Positions 1 to 8,676 of a DNA stretch of 64,000 bases are shown piece by piece (within the stretch, counting starts at the first letter, position 1; every line of letters starts with the position of its first letter). Origin of the DNA: Streptomyces sp. NBC_00620. Its GTDB lineage: Bacteria > Actinomycetota > Actinomycetes > Streptomycetales > Streptomycetaceae. Both the position numbers and the translations under genes were made by a program. The notes under the pieces are model-generated. The model saw nothing but the letters and a program-made list of their open reading frames with translations. It was not told the origin of the DNA and ran no database searches. The DNA lies in contig NZ_JAPENY010000003.1 of assembly GCF_026341825.1 (NCBI RefSeq), forward strand, positions 372,001-436,000, written 5' to 3'.

Positions 1-545
1 TCCCGCTCCGGCCGTGCGGAGCGCGGCGGCCACCAGCGGCAGGTCAGCGCGGCGGCCCCGGCGCCGATCGCCATCCCGGCCAGCACGTCCCCGGGGTAGT
101 GCACGCCCACGTAGACGCGCGAGAAGGCGACCGATGCCGCGAAGGGCGCGACCAGAGCGCCGTATCCGGTGGATTCCAGGGCGACTCCGGTCGCGAAGGC
201 CGCGGCGGACGCGGAGTGTCCGGAGGGGAACGACGTGGTGTGCGGCTGCCGTCCGAGATGTCTGATCCGCGGTACGTGGTCCAGCAGCGGGCGGGGGCGG
301 CGGGTACTCCACTTGATCACCGTGTTGACGGTCAGTGAGGCGAGGACGAGCGAGCCCGTGCCTCGCAGGGCCGCCCGCCGGGCGGTACGGCCTCCGACGA
401 ACGCGAGGCCCGCCGCCGCGCCGAACCACAGCCGCCCGTGGTCGGCGGCATGGCTGAGCCGCCGCAGCGCCGGATCCGCGGCGGGGAACCGGGCGGCGGC
501 CACCCGCCTGAACAGCCGCAGATCCAGTTCACCGAGTACGCCCAT
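1..545 (-). CDS. PAP2-family membrane phosphatase (3' end cut by window)
   Basis: Reading leftward from an ATG at 545 the frame stays open to the window edge, about 181 residues. All three PAP2 (type 2 phosphatidic acid phosphatase) signature blocks are visible: KWxxxRPRP, then PSGHS, then SRxxVGxHYPGD, which supply the phosphate-binding Lys/Arg and the two catalytic His. Hydrophobic stretches between the blocks fit the usual membrane-embedded fold with the active site facing outward. Members dephosphorylate phosphatidic acid, undecaprenyl pyrophosphate or related lipids; the substrate cannot be told here. The C-terminus lies outside the window. Confidence 0.85.
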   Translation of the reverse strand, partial: MGVLGELDLRLFRRVAAARFPAADPALRRLSHAADHGRLWFGAAAGLAFVGGRTARRAALRGTGSLVLASLTVNTVIKWSTRRPRPLLDHVPRIRHLGRQPHTTSFPSGHSASAAAFATGVALESTGYGALVAPFAASVAFSRVYVGVHYPGDVLAGMAIGAGAAALTCRWWPPRSARPER

Positions 546-652
546 GTCCCCACTCCTACCGGGAGCGGGGGCGGACCGCATTCCGCCGCGACTCCAACCG
601 GAGCAGCATCCTCACGGTTTACGGCACGGCGTACGGCGGCCATCGTGACCGT

Positions 653-1150
653 ATGCGCAGACCCGCGGCAGCGTTCGGCAGCTCCCTCTTCCTGGCACTC
701 GCCCCAGGCACCGTGGCCGTGCTCCTCCCCTGGTGGCTCACCGGGTGGCAGGCCGGTCACTGGCCGGGGCCCGTCCGGCTGCTCGGCCTCGTCCCGCTGG
801 CCGCGGGGGCGGTGGTGCTGCTCTCCGCCTTCGCACGGTTCGTCGCCGAGGGCCTGGGCACCCCGGCGCCGGTCGCACCCACGGAGCATCTGGTGGTGGG
901 CGGGCTCTACCGGCACGTACGGAATCCGATGTACGTGGCGGTCGTGGCCACCATCGCCGGGCAGGCCCTGCTGCTCGCCCGGCCGGTACTCCTGACGTAC
1001 GCGGCGATCGCCGGGCTCGTGATGTGGGCCTTCGCGCGGTGGTACGAGGAGCCGGAGCTGGCCGGCAGATTCGGCGCTGAGTACGAGCGCTACCGGCGTG
1101 CGGTGCCCGGCTGGTGGCCGAGGGCGCGTCCCTGGCGCGGGCCCTCGTGA
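653..1150 (+). CDS. Isoprenylcysteine/phospholipid methyltransferase-like membrane protein
   Basis: 165 residues with about four hydrophobic segments. The C-terminal half carries the marks of the ICMT/PEMT-like membrane methyltransferases: GLYRHVRNPMY, then a helix, then an EEPxxxxxFGxxYxxYxxxVPxWxP block that forms the SAM site in this superfamily. Bacterial members are mostly uncharacterised; N- or O-methylation of a lipid or small molecule is the likely chemistry. The last 61 bp overlap, tail to tail, the MFS gene on the other strand. The substrate is unknown. Confidence 0.75.
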   Translation: MRRPAAAFGSSLFLALAPGTVAVLLPWWLTGWQAGHWPGPVRLLGLVPLAAGAVVLLSAFARFVAEGLGTPAPVAPTEHLVVGGLYRHVRNPMYVAVVATIAGQALLLARPVLLTYAAIAGLVMWAFARWYEEPELAGRFGAEYERYRRAVPGWWPRARPWRGPS

Positions 1151-2400
1151 CGCGGCAGCAGCGCGATCGACGCCACGGGGATGACGGCGAGGACCAGCCA
1201 GGGCACGGCGGGCGGGAGTCCGGTGTCGAGCAGCGAGCCGGTCCCCGCGCTGCCGACCAGGACGATCAGGCCGGAGATGGAGGACAGTGCGCCGGTGTAG
1301 AGGCCGAGCCTGCCGTCGGCGGCGAGGTCCGGCACCCAGGCGCGGGCGGCGGGTGCGACGAGCATCTGGCCGAGGGTGAGCAGGACGACGAAGCCTGCCG
1401 CGGGCCCCAGCCCCGCCGTACCCGTCCACGCGGCGGGCCTCGCCAGCGCCACCACGCCGAATCCGGCGGCGATGAGGAGCAGCCCGGCGGCCATGCACCG
1501 GCGCAGGTCGAGCCGGTCCGCCGCCCAGCGGGTGACCGGCAGCTGGGCGGTCACGACGAGCAGCGAGGACAGCGCGAACAGCCAGGCCAGCGGCGCCTGT
1601 GAGCCCGCCGCGCGCTCGACCTCCGCGGGGAGGACGAGATAGAGCTGGTTGTACGCCAGCAGGTAGGCGCCGTACGCGCAGCACAGCGCGAGGAAGCGGC
1701 GGTTGCGCAGCAGCGCGCGGACGCCTCCCCCGCCCTTCACCCGCGTCCGGCCGGGGATGTGCTGCGGCAGCAGCCACGCGTGGCCCGCCAGGACGAACAC
1801 GAAGACAGCGGCCCCGGCGAGGCAGACCGCGCGGAAGTCCACGGCGAGCAGCAGCGCTCCCAGCAGCGGGCCGACGAACGCCCCGGCCTGTCCGGCCACG
1901 GTGAACAACGCCAGCACGTGGGTACGGGATCCGCGCCCCGCTTCCTCCCAGCACACCGCCTGCCGCGCGACCTCGGACTCCACGGCGGGTGAGAACAGCG
2001 CGGCGGCGAAACCGATCAGCAGGACGGCGCCGACGACCGCCCAGGTCTCCCGCGCGTACCCCAGCCATCCGAAGCCCGCGATCCGCAGCGCACATCCGGC
2101 GAGCACCACCGGCCGAACCCCGTACCGGTCGGCCAGCGCGCCGCCCACCACGAACAGCCCCTGCTGACTGAACGTCCGCAGTCCGAGCACCAGACCGACG
2201 AGCCAGCCCGCCATCCCTATCGCGGTACCGAGGTGCTCGGCCAGGAAGGGCAGCACGGCGAAGAAGCCGATGTTGAAGGCGAGTTGGGTCAGGATCAGCA
2301 GGCGCAGGAGGGGAGACAGCTGCCTCCAGGTGCGGCGGCGGGGGACGGTCTTCGGGCCGCCGGGAGCCGTGGCCTTATTTTCATGGTCGAGCACCTGCAC
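1090..2400 (-). CDS. MFS transporter, drug-efflux type
   Basis: 436 residues with twelve predicted membrane segments in two halves of six. The cytoplasmic loop between helices 2 and 3 carries the MFS motif A variant GGALADRYGVRP, and a weaker copy (RWAADRLDLRR) sits between helices 8 and 9, as in proton-coupled drug exporters. The tail is short and Arg-rich. The chosen GTG start at 2400 is the farthest upstream in frame and has only a weak ribosome site, so the exact N-terminus is uncertain. The 3' end overlaps the convergent methyltransferase-like gene. The substrate cannot be inferred. Confidence 0.85.
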   Translation of the reverse strand: MQVLDHENKATAPGGPKTVPRRRTWRQLSPLLRLLILTQLAFNIGFFAVLPFLAEHLGTAIGMAGWLVGLVLGLRTFSQQGLFVVGGALADRYGVRPVVLAGCALRIAGFGWLGYARETWAVVGAVLLIGFAAALFSPAVESEVARQAVCWEEAGRGSRTHVLALFTVAGQAGAFVGPLLGALLLAVDFRAVCLAGAAVFVFVLAGHAWLLPQHIPGRTRVKGGGGVRALLRNRRFLALCCAYGAYLLAYNQLYLVLPAEVERAAGSQAPLAWLFALSSLLVVTAQLPVTRWAADRLDLRRCMAAGLLLIAAGFGVVALARPAAWTGTAGLGPAAGFVVLLTLGQMLVAPAARAWVPDLAADGRLGLYTGALSSISGLIVLVGSAGTGSLLDTGLPPAVPWLVLAVIPVASIALLPRHEGPRQGRALGHQPGTARR

Positions 2401-2551
2401 ACCCTATGCAGCAATGCCGGGGACCGGCCGACGGCCCCACTCCGTCTGGCCGGCCCCCGGTACGAGATCGCGTGGCACTCGCGACGAGCCCCGCCTTCCC
2501 CAGTCACGGGCTCTCGTTGGACGCCCACGGGGACCACGCGATCCCGGTCCG

Positions 2552-2986
2552 TCAGAACGTGAAGACGTTCACCCCATAGGAGTTCTTCACGCACTCGTTC
2601 GCGAAGGTGCGCTCGTACGCGACGCGCTTGCCCTGCCACACACCGTCGACGGTGACGACGACGGGGTGGAACTCCTTCGTGCACAGCGCGCCGGCTCTCA
2701 CCGAGAGGGCGTCGAAGTCGCCGCCGGTCTTGCGGAGTTCGGCGCAGGCCGAGGGGGCGTCGGGGTGGGTGCCGGAGGCGGTCGGGGCGCAGTTCAGCGT
2801 GACCGCTCGTTCCGCGGTGGCGGTGGCCGCGCTGTCACCGTGGCCCACGGTGAGCACCAGGGCAGAGGGGGCGTAGAGCGCGGACGGGCCGGGGCCCGGG
2901 GCGGCGAGGGCGGATCCGCCCAGGGGCCCGCAGACGGCGGTGGCCGTCAGGGTGAGAGTCGCTGCCCAACGCGCGGTGGTCGGCAT
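2552..2986 (-). CDS. Secreted subtilisin-inhibitor-like (SSI) protease inhibitor, Lys at P1
   Basis: 144 residues. I start at the second ATG (2986) because GGAAGG then lies 9 nt upstream; it directly abuts the first ATG at 2995. A Sec signal peptide of about 28 residues ends at SALA. The mature part follows the Streptomyces SSI pattern closely: RAVTLNCAP, GTHPDAPSAC, VDGVWQGKRVAYERTFANEC and a C-terminal VFTF, with the four Cys of the two family disulphides. The reactive-site loop reads CTKEFHP, so the P1 residue is Lys and the scissile bond Lys-Glu. In this family P1 Lys goes with inhibition of trypsin- or plasmin-like proteases rather than subtilisin. Such inhibitors restrain extracellular proteases during development. 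Confidence 0.92.
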   Translation of the reverse strand: MPTTARWAATLTLTATAVCGPLGGSALAAPGPGPSALYAPSALVLTVGHGDSAATATAERAVTLNCAPTASGTHPDAPSACAELRKTGGDFDALSVRAGALCTKEFHPVVVTVDGVWQGKRVAYERTFANECVKNSYGVNVFTF

Positions 2987-3295
2987 TGTGTGCATCCTTC
3001 CGCTCGATTGAAGGCCGTACCGGCTCGGTTGAGTGCCGGTTCGGCGAGCGTGAGTCTGCCGAGTCCGGACCGGAAAGACACATCCGACCCACAGGTTTCA
3101 GTAACTTTGAGTATTGAATCAGTGGCGTGAAGTCACAGAATTCGACCGTTCAGGCCCGGAAGCTAGCGCTTACTGATCATCAGGCGGGCCTTCCTGGCCG
3201 GATTCCCCTGCCTCAGCAATAGGCCTGAAACATTCCGCTTCAGCCCATGGCGGACCCCCCTTGCGCATCCACCCTTCCGGAGTAATCGTCATTAC
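2987..3295. other. Divergent intergenic region between the inhibitor gene and the next gene
   Basis: About 309 bp between two divergent genes, so it must hold both promoters. An AT-rich patch at 3093-3125 stands out in an otherwise GC-rich stretch. I found no convincing -10/-35 pair, tRNA or small ORF. Inverted repeats at the right edge are listed separately. Confidence 0.4.
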
Positions 3296-3303
3296 ATGAT
3301 TAC
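3282..3303. promoter_or_regulatory. Nested inverted repeats straddling a start codon
   Basis: GTAAT-cgtc-ATTAC ends one base before the ATG at 3296, and a wider pair, GTAATC ... GATTAC, spans the start codon (3282-3287 and 3298-3303). The placement would let a bound protein or an RNA hairpin block initiation. It could be an autoregulatory site for the gene that follows; this is inference. Confidence 0.35.
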
Positions 3304-3853
3304 AACGGAGCAGCACGAGAAGCTGCGCGGCTGGTTCGCCGGCCGCCTGCCCGACGATCTCTTCGAGAGCCTGGCGGAGGTGACGGTCGACCGCGAGGAG
3401 ATCACGGTCGTCGGCCGCATCCCCGAGCCCCGGCTCACCGAAGGCGCCTCGGACGCCGAGAAGGAGGCGGCCCTCCAGGCGCGTATCCAGGAATTCCGGG
3501 AGCGCACCCGCGAGGAGCGGATCGCGGTGGCCCGCGAGGCCGAGCACCGGTTCCGCAAGAAGGTCTCCTGGGGTGTGGAGTGCGGCGGCGAGCGCGCCCT
3601 GTTCACACACATCGCCGCGCCGGTCATGACCCGGCTGCGCCAGCCCGAGCGCCAGGTCCTCGACACCCTCATCGCCGCCGGTGTGGCCCGCAGCCGCAGC
3701 GACGCCCTCGCCTGGTGCGTACGCCTGGTGCAGCGCCACACCGACGACTGGCTCGCCGAGCTGCGGGACTCGCTGGAGCACGTGCAGCGGGTCCGAGCAC
3801 AGGGTCCGGACGCCGAGCCGCAGGACACCCCGGCCACCGACGACGAGGAGTGA
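3296..3853 (+). CDS. Conserved hypothetical protein, possible ribbon-helix-helix-like C-terminus
   Basis: 185 residues, hydrophilic, no signal peptide or membrane segment. The middle (about 55-85) is a highly charged helix rich in Glu, Lys and Arg. Around residues 121-145 the text RQVLDTLIAAGVARSRSDALAW resembles the helical half of CopG/ribbon-helix-helix proteins. The C-terminus is acidic and disordered. The start has GGAG 13 nt upstream, which is long. I do not recognise a named family. A DNA-binding role is a weak inference from the C-terminal helix and the inverted repeats at the start codon. Confidence 0.6.
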   Translation: MITTEQHEKLRGWFAGRLPDDLFESLAEVTVDREEITVVGRIPEPRLTEGASDAEKEAALQARIQEFRERTREERIAVAREAEHRFRKKVSWGVECGGERALFTHIAAPVMTRLRQPERQVLDTLIAAGVARSRSDALAWCVRLVQRHTDDWLAELRDSLEHVQRVRAQGPDAEPQDTPATDDEE

Positions 3854-4080
3854 CACCCGCCCCCACCCTCTGTGGAGCAATCGTCCAGCGAAGACGCGGA
3901 AGATGGATGGTCCGTCCTCTGGTGCCGTGGTGACGCGCCGCCTTAGCGTCGGCAGACCCCGCGAGGACGCCATCCGCTCACGCCGCACACCCCAGCGGCG
4001 ACAACCGGCCGTCCCTCTCCCCGCGCCACCACGCGCTCCACCGCCCTTAGGGGTACAGGCAGCACTTCGCTGGAGCACTC

Positions 4081-5664
4081 TTGTCCGACAACTCCCCGTC
4101 CACCGCTCCCCCGTCGCTCACCGAGGTCGAGACGTACGGCGTCGAGCGCATCCCCGACGCGGACCGCACCGCGTCCCCTCTCGACCTGTTCCGGGTCGCC
4201 TTCGGCGGTGCGAACACCTTCTCCACCTGCGTCCTCGGAGCCTTCCCCATCCTCTTCGGCCTCTCCTTCTGGCAGGGGCTCGCCGCGACACTCCTCGGAG
4301 TCGTCGTCGGCGCGCTGATCCTGTGCCCGATGGCGGTGTTCGGCCCGGTCAACGGCACGAACAACGCGGTCGCCTCCTCCGCTCACCTGGGCGTGCACGG
4401 CCGCATCGTCGGCTCGTTCCTCTCCCTGCTCACGGCCGTCGCGTTCTTCTCGATCTCGGTGTGGAGCTCCGGCGACGCCCTGGTCGGCGGCGCGCACCGG
4501 CTCTTCGGCCTGGAGCGCAGCGATCTGTCGTACGTCGTCGCCTACGCACTGTTCGGCGCGCTGGTCCTCGCGGTGTGCGTGTACGGCTTCCGGTTCATGC
4601 TGTTCGTCAACAAGATCGCGGTGACCTCCGCGACGGTCCTGTTCCTGCTCGGCGCGATCGCCTTCGCCGGTGACTTCGATCCCTCGTACGCGGGTGTCTT
4701 CACGTCCTCGGCCGACTCGGCGACGCAGGCGCTGTTCTGGCCCTCCTTCATCGGCTCGGCGCTGATCGTGCTGTCCAACCCGGTCTCCTTCGGCGCGTTC
4801 CTCGGCGACTGGTCCCGCTACATCCCGGCCGACGCGCCGCGCCGCAGGGTGGTCGGTGCCGCGTTCCTCTCCCAGATCGCGACCCTGCTGCCGTTCGTCT
4901 TCGGCCTGGCGACCGCGAGCATCATCGCGACGAAGGCCCCGGAGTATGTCGATCCGGCGGCCCCCGACTTCGTGGGCGGGCTGCTTGCCATCTCGCCGAG
5001 CTGGTTCTTCCTGCCGGTGTGTCTGCTCGCGCTGATCGGCGGCATGTCGACGGGCACGACGTCGTTGTACGGAACCGGGCTCGACTTCTCGTCCGTGTTC
5101 CCCCGTCTGTCGCGGGTCCAAGCGACCGTGCTTGTCGGTGTGCTGTCGATCGCGTTCATCTTCGTCGGGCGTTTTGGGTTCGACCTGGTGCAGTCCATCT
5201 CGACCTTCGCCACGATGATCATCACGTGCACCACGCCCTGGATGGTCGTGATGATCCTGGGCTTCTACACCCGGCGCGGCTGGTACGACCCGGACGCTCT
5301 CCAGGTCTTCAACCGCCGTCAGCGCGGCGGCCGTTACTGGTTCTCGCACGGCTGGAACTGGCGGGGCATGACCGCCTGGTGGGTGGCCGCGGTGATCGGC
5401 GTCCTGTTCACCAACATCCCCGGGCAGTTCGTCGGGCCGCTGGGCGATCTGGCGAACGGAATCGACATCGGCCTGCCGCTTTCGCTGGCCGTCGCCGCCG
5501 TCCTCTTCCTTTCACTACTGCGGCTCTTTCCCGAACCCCGGGCCGTGTACGGGCCGGAGGGTGCACGGTTGGCGCGTACGGTCGATGTTCCGGTAGCGGC
5601 GATCACCGGACCGGGCGCGAAGGCCGAAGACCCGGCGCCGGCGCTCGCCGTCGAGGGCAACTGA
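4081..5664 (+). CDS. NCS1-family permease (cytosine/purine/allantoin type)
   Basis: 527 residues with about twelve membrane segments. It begins with the NCS1 N-terminal pattern (YGVERIPDADRT, then DLFRVAFGGANTF) and keeps the family segments GPVNGTNNAVASSAHLGVHGR and FLGDWSRYIP. NCS1 proteins import nucleobases, hydantoins, allantoin, pyridoxine or thiamine with Na+ or H+. The start is TTG, with GGAG 6 nt upstream. The hydrolase gene follows after 21 bp, so the two are probably co-transcribed. The downstream oxidase and dehydrogenase suggest the cargo is a catabolic substrate taken through ring opening and 2-hydroxy-acid steps; its identity is not determined. Confidence 0.88.
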   Translation: MSDNSPSTAPPSLTEVETYGVERIPDADRTASPLDLFRVAFGGANTFSTCVLGAFPILFGLSFWQGLAATLLGVVVGALILCPMAVFGPVNGTNNAVASSAHLGVHGRIVGSFLSLLTAVAFFSISVWSSGDALVGGAHRLFGLERSDLSYVVAYALFGALVLAVCVYGFRFMLFVNKIAVTSATVLFLLGAIAFAGDFDPSYAGVFTSSADSATQALFWPSFIGSALIVLSNPVSFGAFLGDWSRYIPADAPRRRVVGAAFLSQIATLLPFVFGLATASIIATKAPEYVDPAAPDFVGGLLAISPSWFFLPVCLLALIGGMSTGTTSLYGTGLDFSSVFPRLSRVQATVLVGVLSIAFIFVGRFGFDLVQSISTFATMIITCTTPWMVVMILGFYTRRGWYDPDALQVFNRRQRGGRYWFSHGWNWRGMTAWWVAAVIGVLFTNIPGQFVGPLGDLANGIDIGLPLSLAVAAVLFLSLLRLFPEPRAVYGPEGARLARTVDVPVAAITGPGAKAEDPAPALAVEGN

Positions 5665-5685
5665 GCAAGTCCTGGAGGGGAATTG

Positions 5686-6354
5686 ATGGAGTCCTGGCTC
5701 GATCTGTCCGTCCCCCTGGTCGCCGGGATGCCCGTGTATCCCGGCGACCCGCAGGTAGATGTGGAAAGGGCGCTGCGGGTCGCGACGGACGGGGTCAACG
5801 TCCTGCGGCTGCACATGGGTTCGCAGTCCGGGACGCATGTGGACGCGCCCTACCACGTGAACTCGGCCTGGCCCACGCTCGACCTGCTGCCCCTGGAACG
5901 CTTCGCGGGACCGGCGGTCCTTGCGGACGTCCGGGGTCTCCCGCCCGGGACGCCGATCACTCCCGGCCTGCTCGCGCCCGCGCTGAGCCTCCTCCACCTC
6001 CAACCGGGCGCGATCCTGCTGCTCGCCACCGGCTGGTCGGCGTACTGGGGCACGAACCAGTACTTCGCACACCCCTGGCTCACGCCGGAAGCGTCGCAGG
6101 ACCTCGTCAACGCGGGCGTCCGCACGGTCGGAGTGGACGCGCTGAGCGTGGACCCCATCGGCAGCACGGACCTTCTCTCGCACCGGGTCCTGTGCGGCGC
6201 GGGAGGGGTGATCGCCGAGAACCTGACCGGTCTCGACCTCGTGGCCGGCGCGCAGACCGCGGGGTACTCGATCGAGGTCTTCCTCTTCCCCTTGCGGCTG
6301 GCGGGGGCCGACGGGGCTCCCGTCAGGGCCACGGCACGGATCCGCCGCATCTGA
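5686..6354 (+). CDS. Cyclase-family (kynurenine formamidase-like) metal hydrolase
   Basis: 222 residues from the ATG at 5686, which has GGAGGGG 5-7 nt upstream; the TTG at 5683 is less well placed. The Zn-binding signature of the cyclase family is present as SGTHVDAPYH near residue 48, with Gln where many members have a first His. Relatives include kynurenine formamidase and isatin hydrolase, which open amide or lactam bonds. With the NCS1 permease just upstream, hydrolysis of an imported cyclic amide or formamide is the natural reading. The protein is cytoplasmic; substrate unknown. Confidence 0.85.
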   Translation: MESWLDLSVPLVAGMPVYPGDPQVDVERALRVATDGVNVLRLHMGSQSGTHVDAPYHVNSAWPTLDLLPLERFAGPAVLADVRGLPPGTPITPGLLAPALSLLHLQPGAILLLATGWSAYWGTNQYFAHPWLTPEASQDLVNAGVRTVGVDALSVDPIGSTDLLSHRVLCGAGGVIAENLTGLDLVAGAQTAGYSIEVFLFPLRLAGADGAPVRATARIRRI

Positions 6355-6499
6355 GGGCCCGTTCCCGGTCCCCGGACTGCCGACTCGCCACCTCCGGAAC
6401 AGAGCTGGTGGCGGCGCAGCCCAGTGGACGGACCTTGTCACAGTCGCCAGGATCAACCCCGTACAGCGCGATCTCAGGGACGAGAGGCAGGACGTACGG

Positions 6500-7669
6500 A
6501 TGGCGAAGCACTGGGCCGACTTCCAGTACGAGATCTATCTCAACGGGATGACGGGGGCCGTACCCCGGCTGCCCACCGATCTGACGCGGCTGGAAGAGCT
6601 CACCGAACAGCGGCTCGGGCCCGGTCCTGTCGGCTATGTGGCGGGCAGCGCGGGCAACGGAAGCACCGCCCGGGCCAACCGGGAGGCGCTGGAACGGCGG
6701 CGAATCGTGCCGCGCATGCTGCGCGATGTGCATGAACGCGACCTGTCCGTAGAGGTGTTGGGGCGCCAACTGCCCGCTCCACTCGCACTCGCGCCCGTCG
6801 GCGTGCTGTCGATCATGCACCCGGACGCGGAGTCCGCCGCCGCGCGGGCCGCCGCGGCCCAGGGCGTGCCGTACATCCTGTCCTCGGCGTCCAGCACGCC
6901 CATGGAGCAGGTCGCGGAGGCTATGGGCGACGCGGAGCGCTGGTTCCAGCTGTACTGGGCGAAGGACCGCGAGGTCACCCTCAGCTTCCTGAACCGGGCG
7001 AAGGCGGCCGGGTTCACCGCGCTGTTCGTCACTCTCGACACGCCCCTCCTTGCCTGGCGTCCGCGCGACCTCGACCAGGCGTATCTGCCGTTCCTGCACG
7101 GTGTGGGCATCGCCAACTACTTCACCGACCCGGCGTTCCAGGCGGGCCTGGCCAAGCCGGTGCACGAGGACCCGAACGCGGCGGTCATGCACTTCGTGGG
7201 CATGTTCGCGGACCCGGGCAAGACGTGGCCGGACCTGGAGTTCCTGCGGGAGAACTGGGAGGGCCCGATCGTCCTCAAGGGGGTCCTGCACCCGGACGAC
7301 GCCCGTCGTGCGGCCAGCGCCGGAATGGACGGCGTGGTCGTCTCCAACCACGGCGGCCGCCAGGTGGCCGGTTCCGTCGCCGCGGCGGACGCGCTGCCGC
7401 GTGTGGTGGAGGCGGCGGGCGACCGGCTGACCGTTCTCTTCGACAGCGGGATCCGCACGGGCGACGACATCTTCAAGGCACTCGCCCTCGGCGCGCAGGG
7501 CGTCCTCGTCGGGCGTCCGTACGCCTACGGGCTCGGGCTCGACGGCCAGGCGGGCGTCGAGCACGTCATCCGCTGTCTGCTCGCCGAATTCGACCTCACG
7601 CTGGCCCTGTCCGGGCACGCCCGCCCCTCCAGCATCGGTCCCGATGACCTGATCGAGGACATCGCATGA
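6500..7669 (+). CDS. FMN-dependent 2-hydroxyacid oxidase, lactate 2-monooxygenase-like
   Basis: 389 residues covering a full FMN alpha-hydroxyacid oxidase TIM barrel. Visible landmarks are PLALAPVGVL, the LVxLxxP/FVTLDTPLLAWRPRDL strand, VLKGVL (FMN-contacting Lys) and the active-site SNHGGRQ with catalytic His and Arg, then DSGIRTGDD and GRPYAYGL. A long insert after the fourth strand (YFTDPAFQAGL to LEFLREN) is typical of lactate 2-monooxygenase rather than glycolate oxidase. It oxidises a 2-hydroxy acid with O2. AGGA lies 8 nt before the ATG. Its stop overlaps the next gene by ATGA, so oxidase and dehydrogenase are translationally coupled. Confidence 0.88.
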   Translation: MAKHWADFQYEIYLNGMTGAVPRLPTDLTRLEELTEQRLGPGPVGYVAGSAGNGSTARANREALERRRIVPRMLRDVHERDLSVEVLGRQLPAPLALAPVGVLSIMHPDAESAAARAAAAQGVPYILSSASSTPMEQVAEAMGDAERWFQLYWAKDREVTLSFLNRAKAAGFTALFVTLDTPLLAWRPRDLDQAYLPFLHGVGIANYFTDPAFQAGLAKPVHEDPNAAVMHFVGMFADPGKTWPDLEFLRENWEGPIVLKGVLHPDDARRAASAGMDGVVVSNHGGRQVAGSVAAADALPRVVEAAGDRLTVLFDSGIRTGDDIFKALALGAQGVLVGRPYAYGLGLDGQAGVEHVIRCLLAEFDLTLALSGHARPSSIGPDDLIEDIA

Positions 7670-8643
7670 CCGAGACGAAGAACGTGCTCGCCGTCGGCCC
7701 ACCGCATGTCGGAGGCCGCAGGGCGGGCGCGGCGCTCGCCACTCTGTTCCCCGAGGGGGCCCGTGTCACCGTGGTCGAAGCCACCGACGAGGACCCGGTC
7801 GCGCTGCGGGAAGCCCACGTCGTCGTCACGGCACTCGGCCCGGTGACCGCCGAACACATCGCCGCGGCACCGGACTTGGAGCTGATCCAGTGCGCAAGCC
7901 ACGGCTTCGACTACATCGACCTGGAGGCCGCGCGCGCCAACGGCGTGTCCGTCTGCAACATCGGTTCCAGCGGCGCGGAGAAGCAGAACGTGGCCGAGCA
8001 GACCTTCGCACTGATGCTCGCCCTCGCCAAGCAGTTGGTCCCGGCGCACACCGCGCTCGTCGACGCCGACTGGGCGCTGCCGAGGCTTCAGCGGTCCCTC
8101 ACCGAGCTGTCCGGCAAGACGCTCGGCATCATCGGACTCGGGCACATCGGCAAGGAAGTCGCCCGCCGCGCAACCGCGTTCGACATGAGCATCGTGTACG
8201 CGGGCCGGCGGTCGATCGGCCCGGAGGAGGAGGCCCGGCTCGGCGGCGCCCGCCATGTCGAGCTCGACGAACTGCTGCGTACGTCGGACTACATCACGCT
8301 GCACATGCCGCTCACCGGCGAGACGCGGCACCTCCTCGACGCGGGGCGGCTCGCGCTCCTCAGGCCCACCGCGTTCGTCGTCAACACCGCGCGGGGCGCC
8401 CTGATCGACCAGGACGCCCTGGCGGACGCGCTGGAGGCGGGTGCCCTGGCCGGAGCGGGCATCGACGTCTTCGACCCCGAACCGCCCACCTCGGCCCTGC
8501 GGTTGCTCAAGGCCCCGAACGTGGTGCTCTCCCCGCATGTCGCGGGCGTCACGCGCGAGACGGTCGTCCGGATCGCGCGGGCGGCCGTTCGGAACGCCAC
8601 CGAATTCATGGACGGCAAGCCGCCGCGGGACGTCGTCTCGTGA
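7666..8643 (+). CDS. D-isomer-specific 2-hydroxyacid dehydrogenase
   Basis: 325 residues. The NAD-binding Rossmann motif is GIIGLGHIGKEVARRA near residue 150. The catalytic set of the family is in place: Arg in VNTARGALIDQ, Glu in DVFDPEPP, and His in LSPHVAGVTRE. It interconverts a 2-oxo acid and a D-2-hydroxy acid with NAD(P)H. Start overlaps the oxidase stop (ATGA). Coupling to an FMN oxidase suggests both act on related 2-hydroxy or 2-oxo acids in one pathway, the oxidase on one isomer and this enzyme on the other; that is inference. It ends 33 bp from a convergent gene. Confidence 0.87.
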   Translation: MTETKNVLAVGPPHVGGRRAGAALATLFPEGARVTVVEATDEDPVALREAHVVVTALGPVTAEHIAAAPDLELIQCASHGFDYIDLEAARANGVSVCNIGSSGAEKQNVAEQTFALMLALAKQLVPAHTALVDADWALPRLQRSLTELSGKTLGIIGLGHIGKEVARRATAFDMSIVYAGRRSIGPEEEARLGGARHVELDELLRTSDYITLHMPLTGETRHLLDAGRLALLRPTAFVVNTARGALIDQDALADALEAGALAGAGIDVFDPEPPTSALRLLKAPNVVLSPHVAGVTRETVVRIARAAVRNATEFMDGKPPRDVVS

Positions 8644-8676
8644 TCCCTCGTCCCGCGACCGCTCCTCTCGTAACCC

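Noticed and set aside
3854..4080. Riboswitch upstream of the NCS1 permease
   Set aside because: I looked for guanidine-I, purine and TPP-type consensus pieces and found none.
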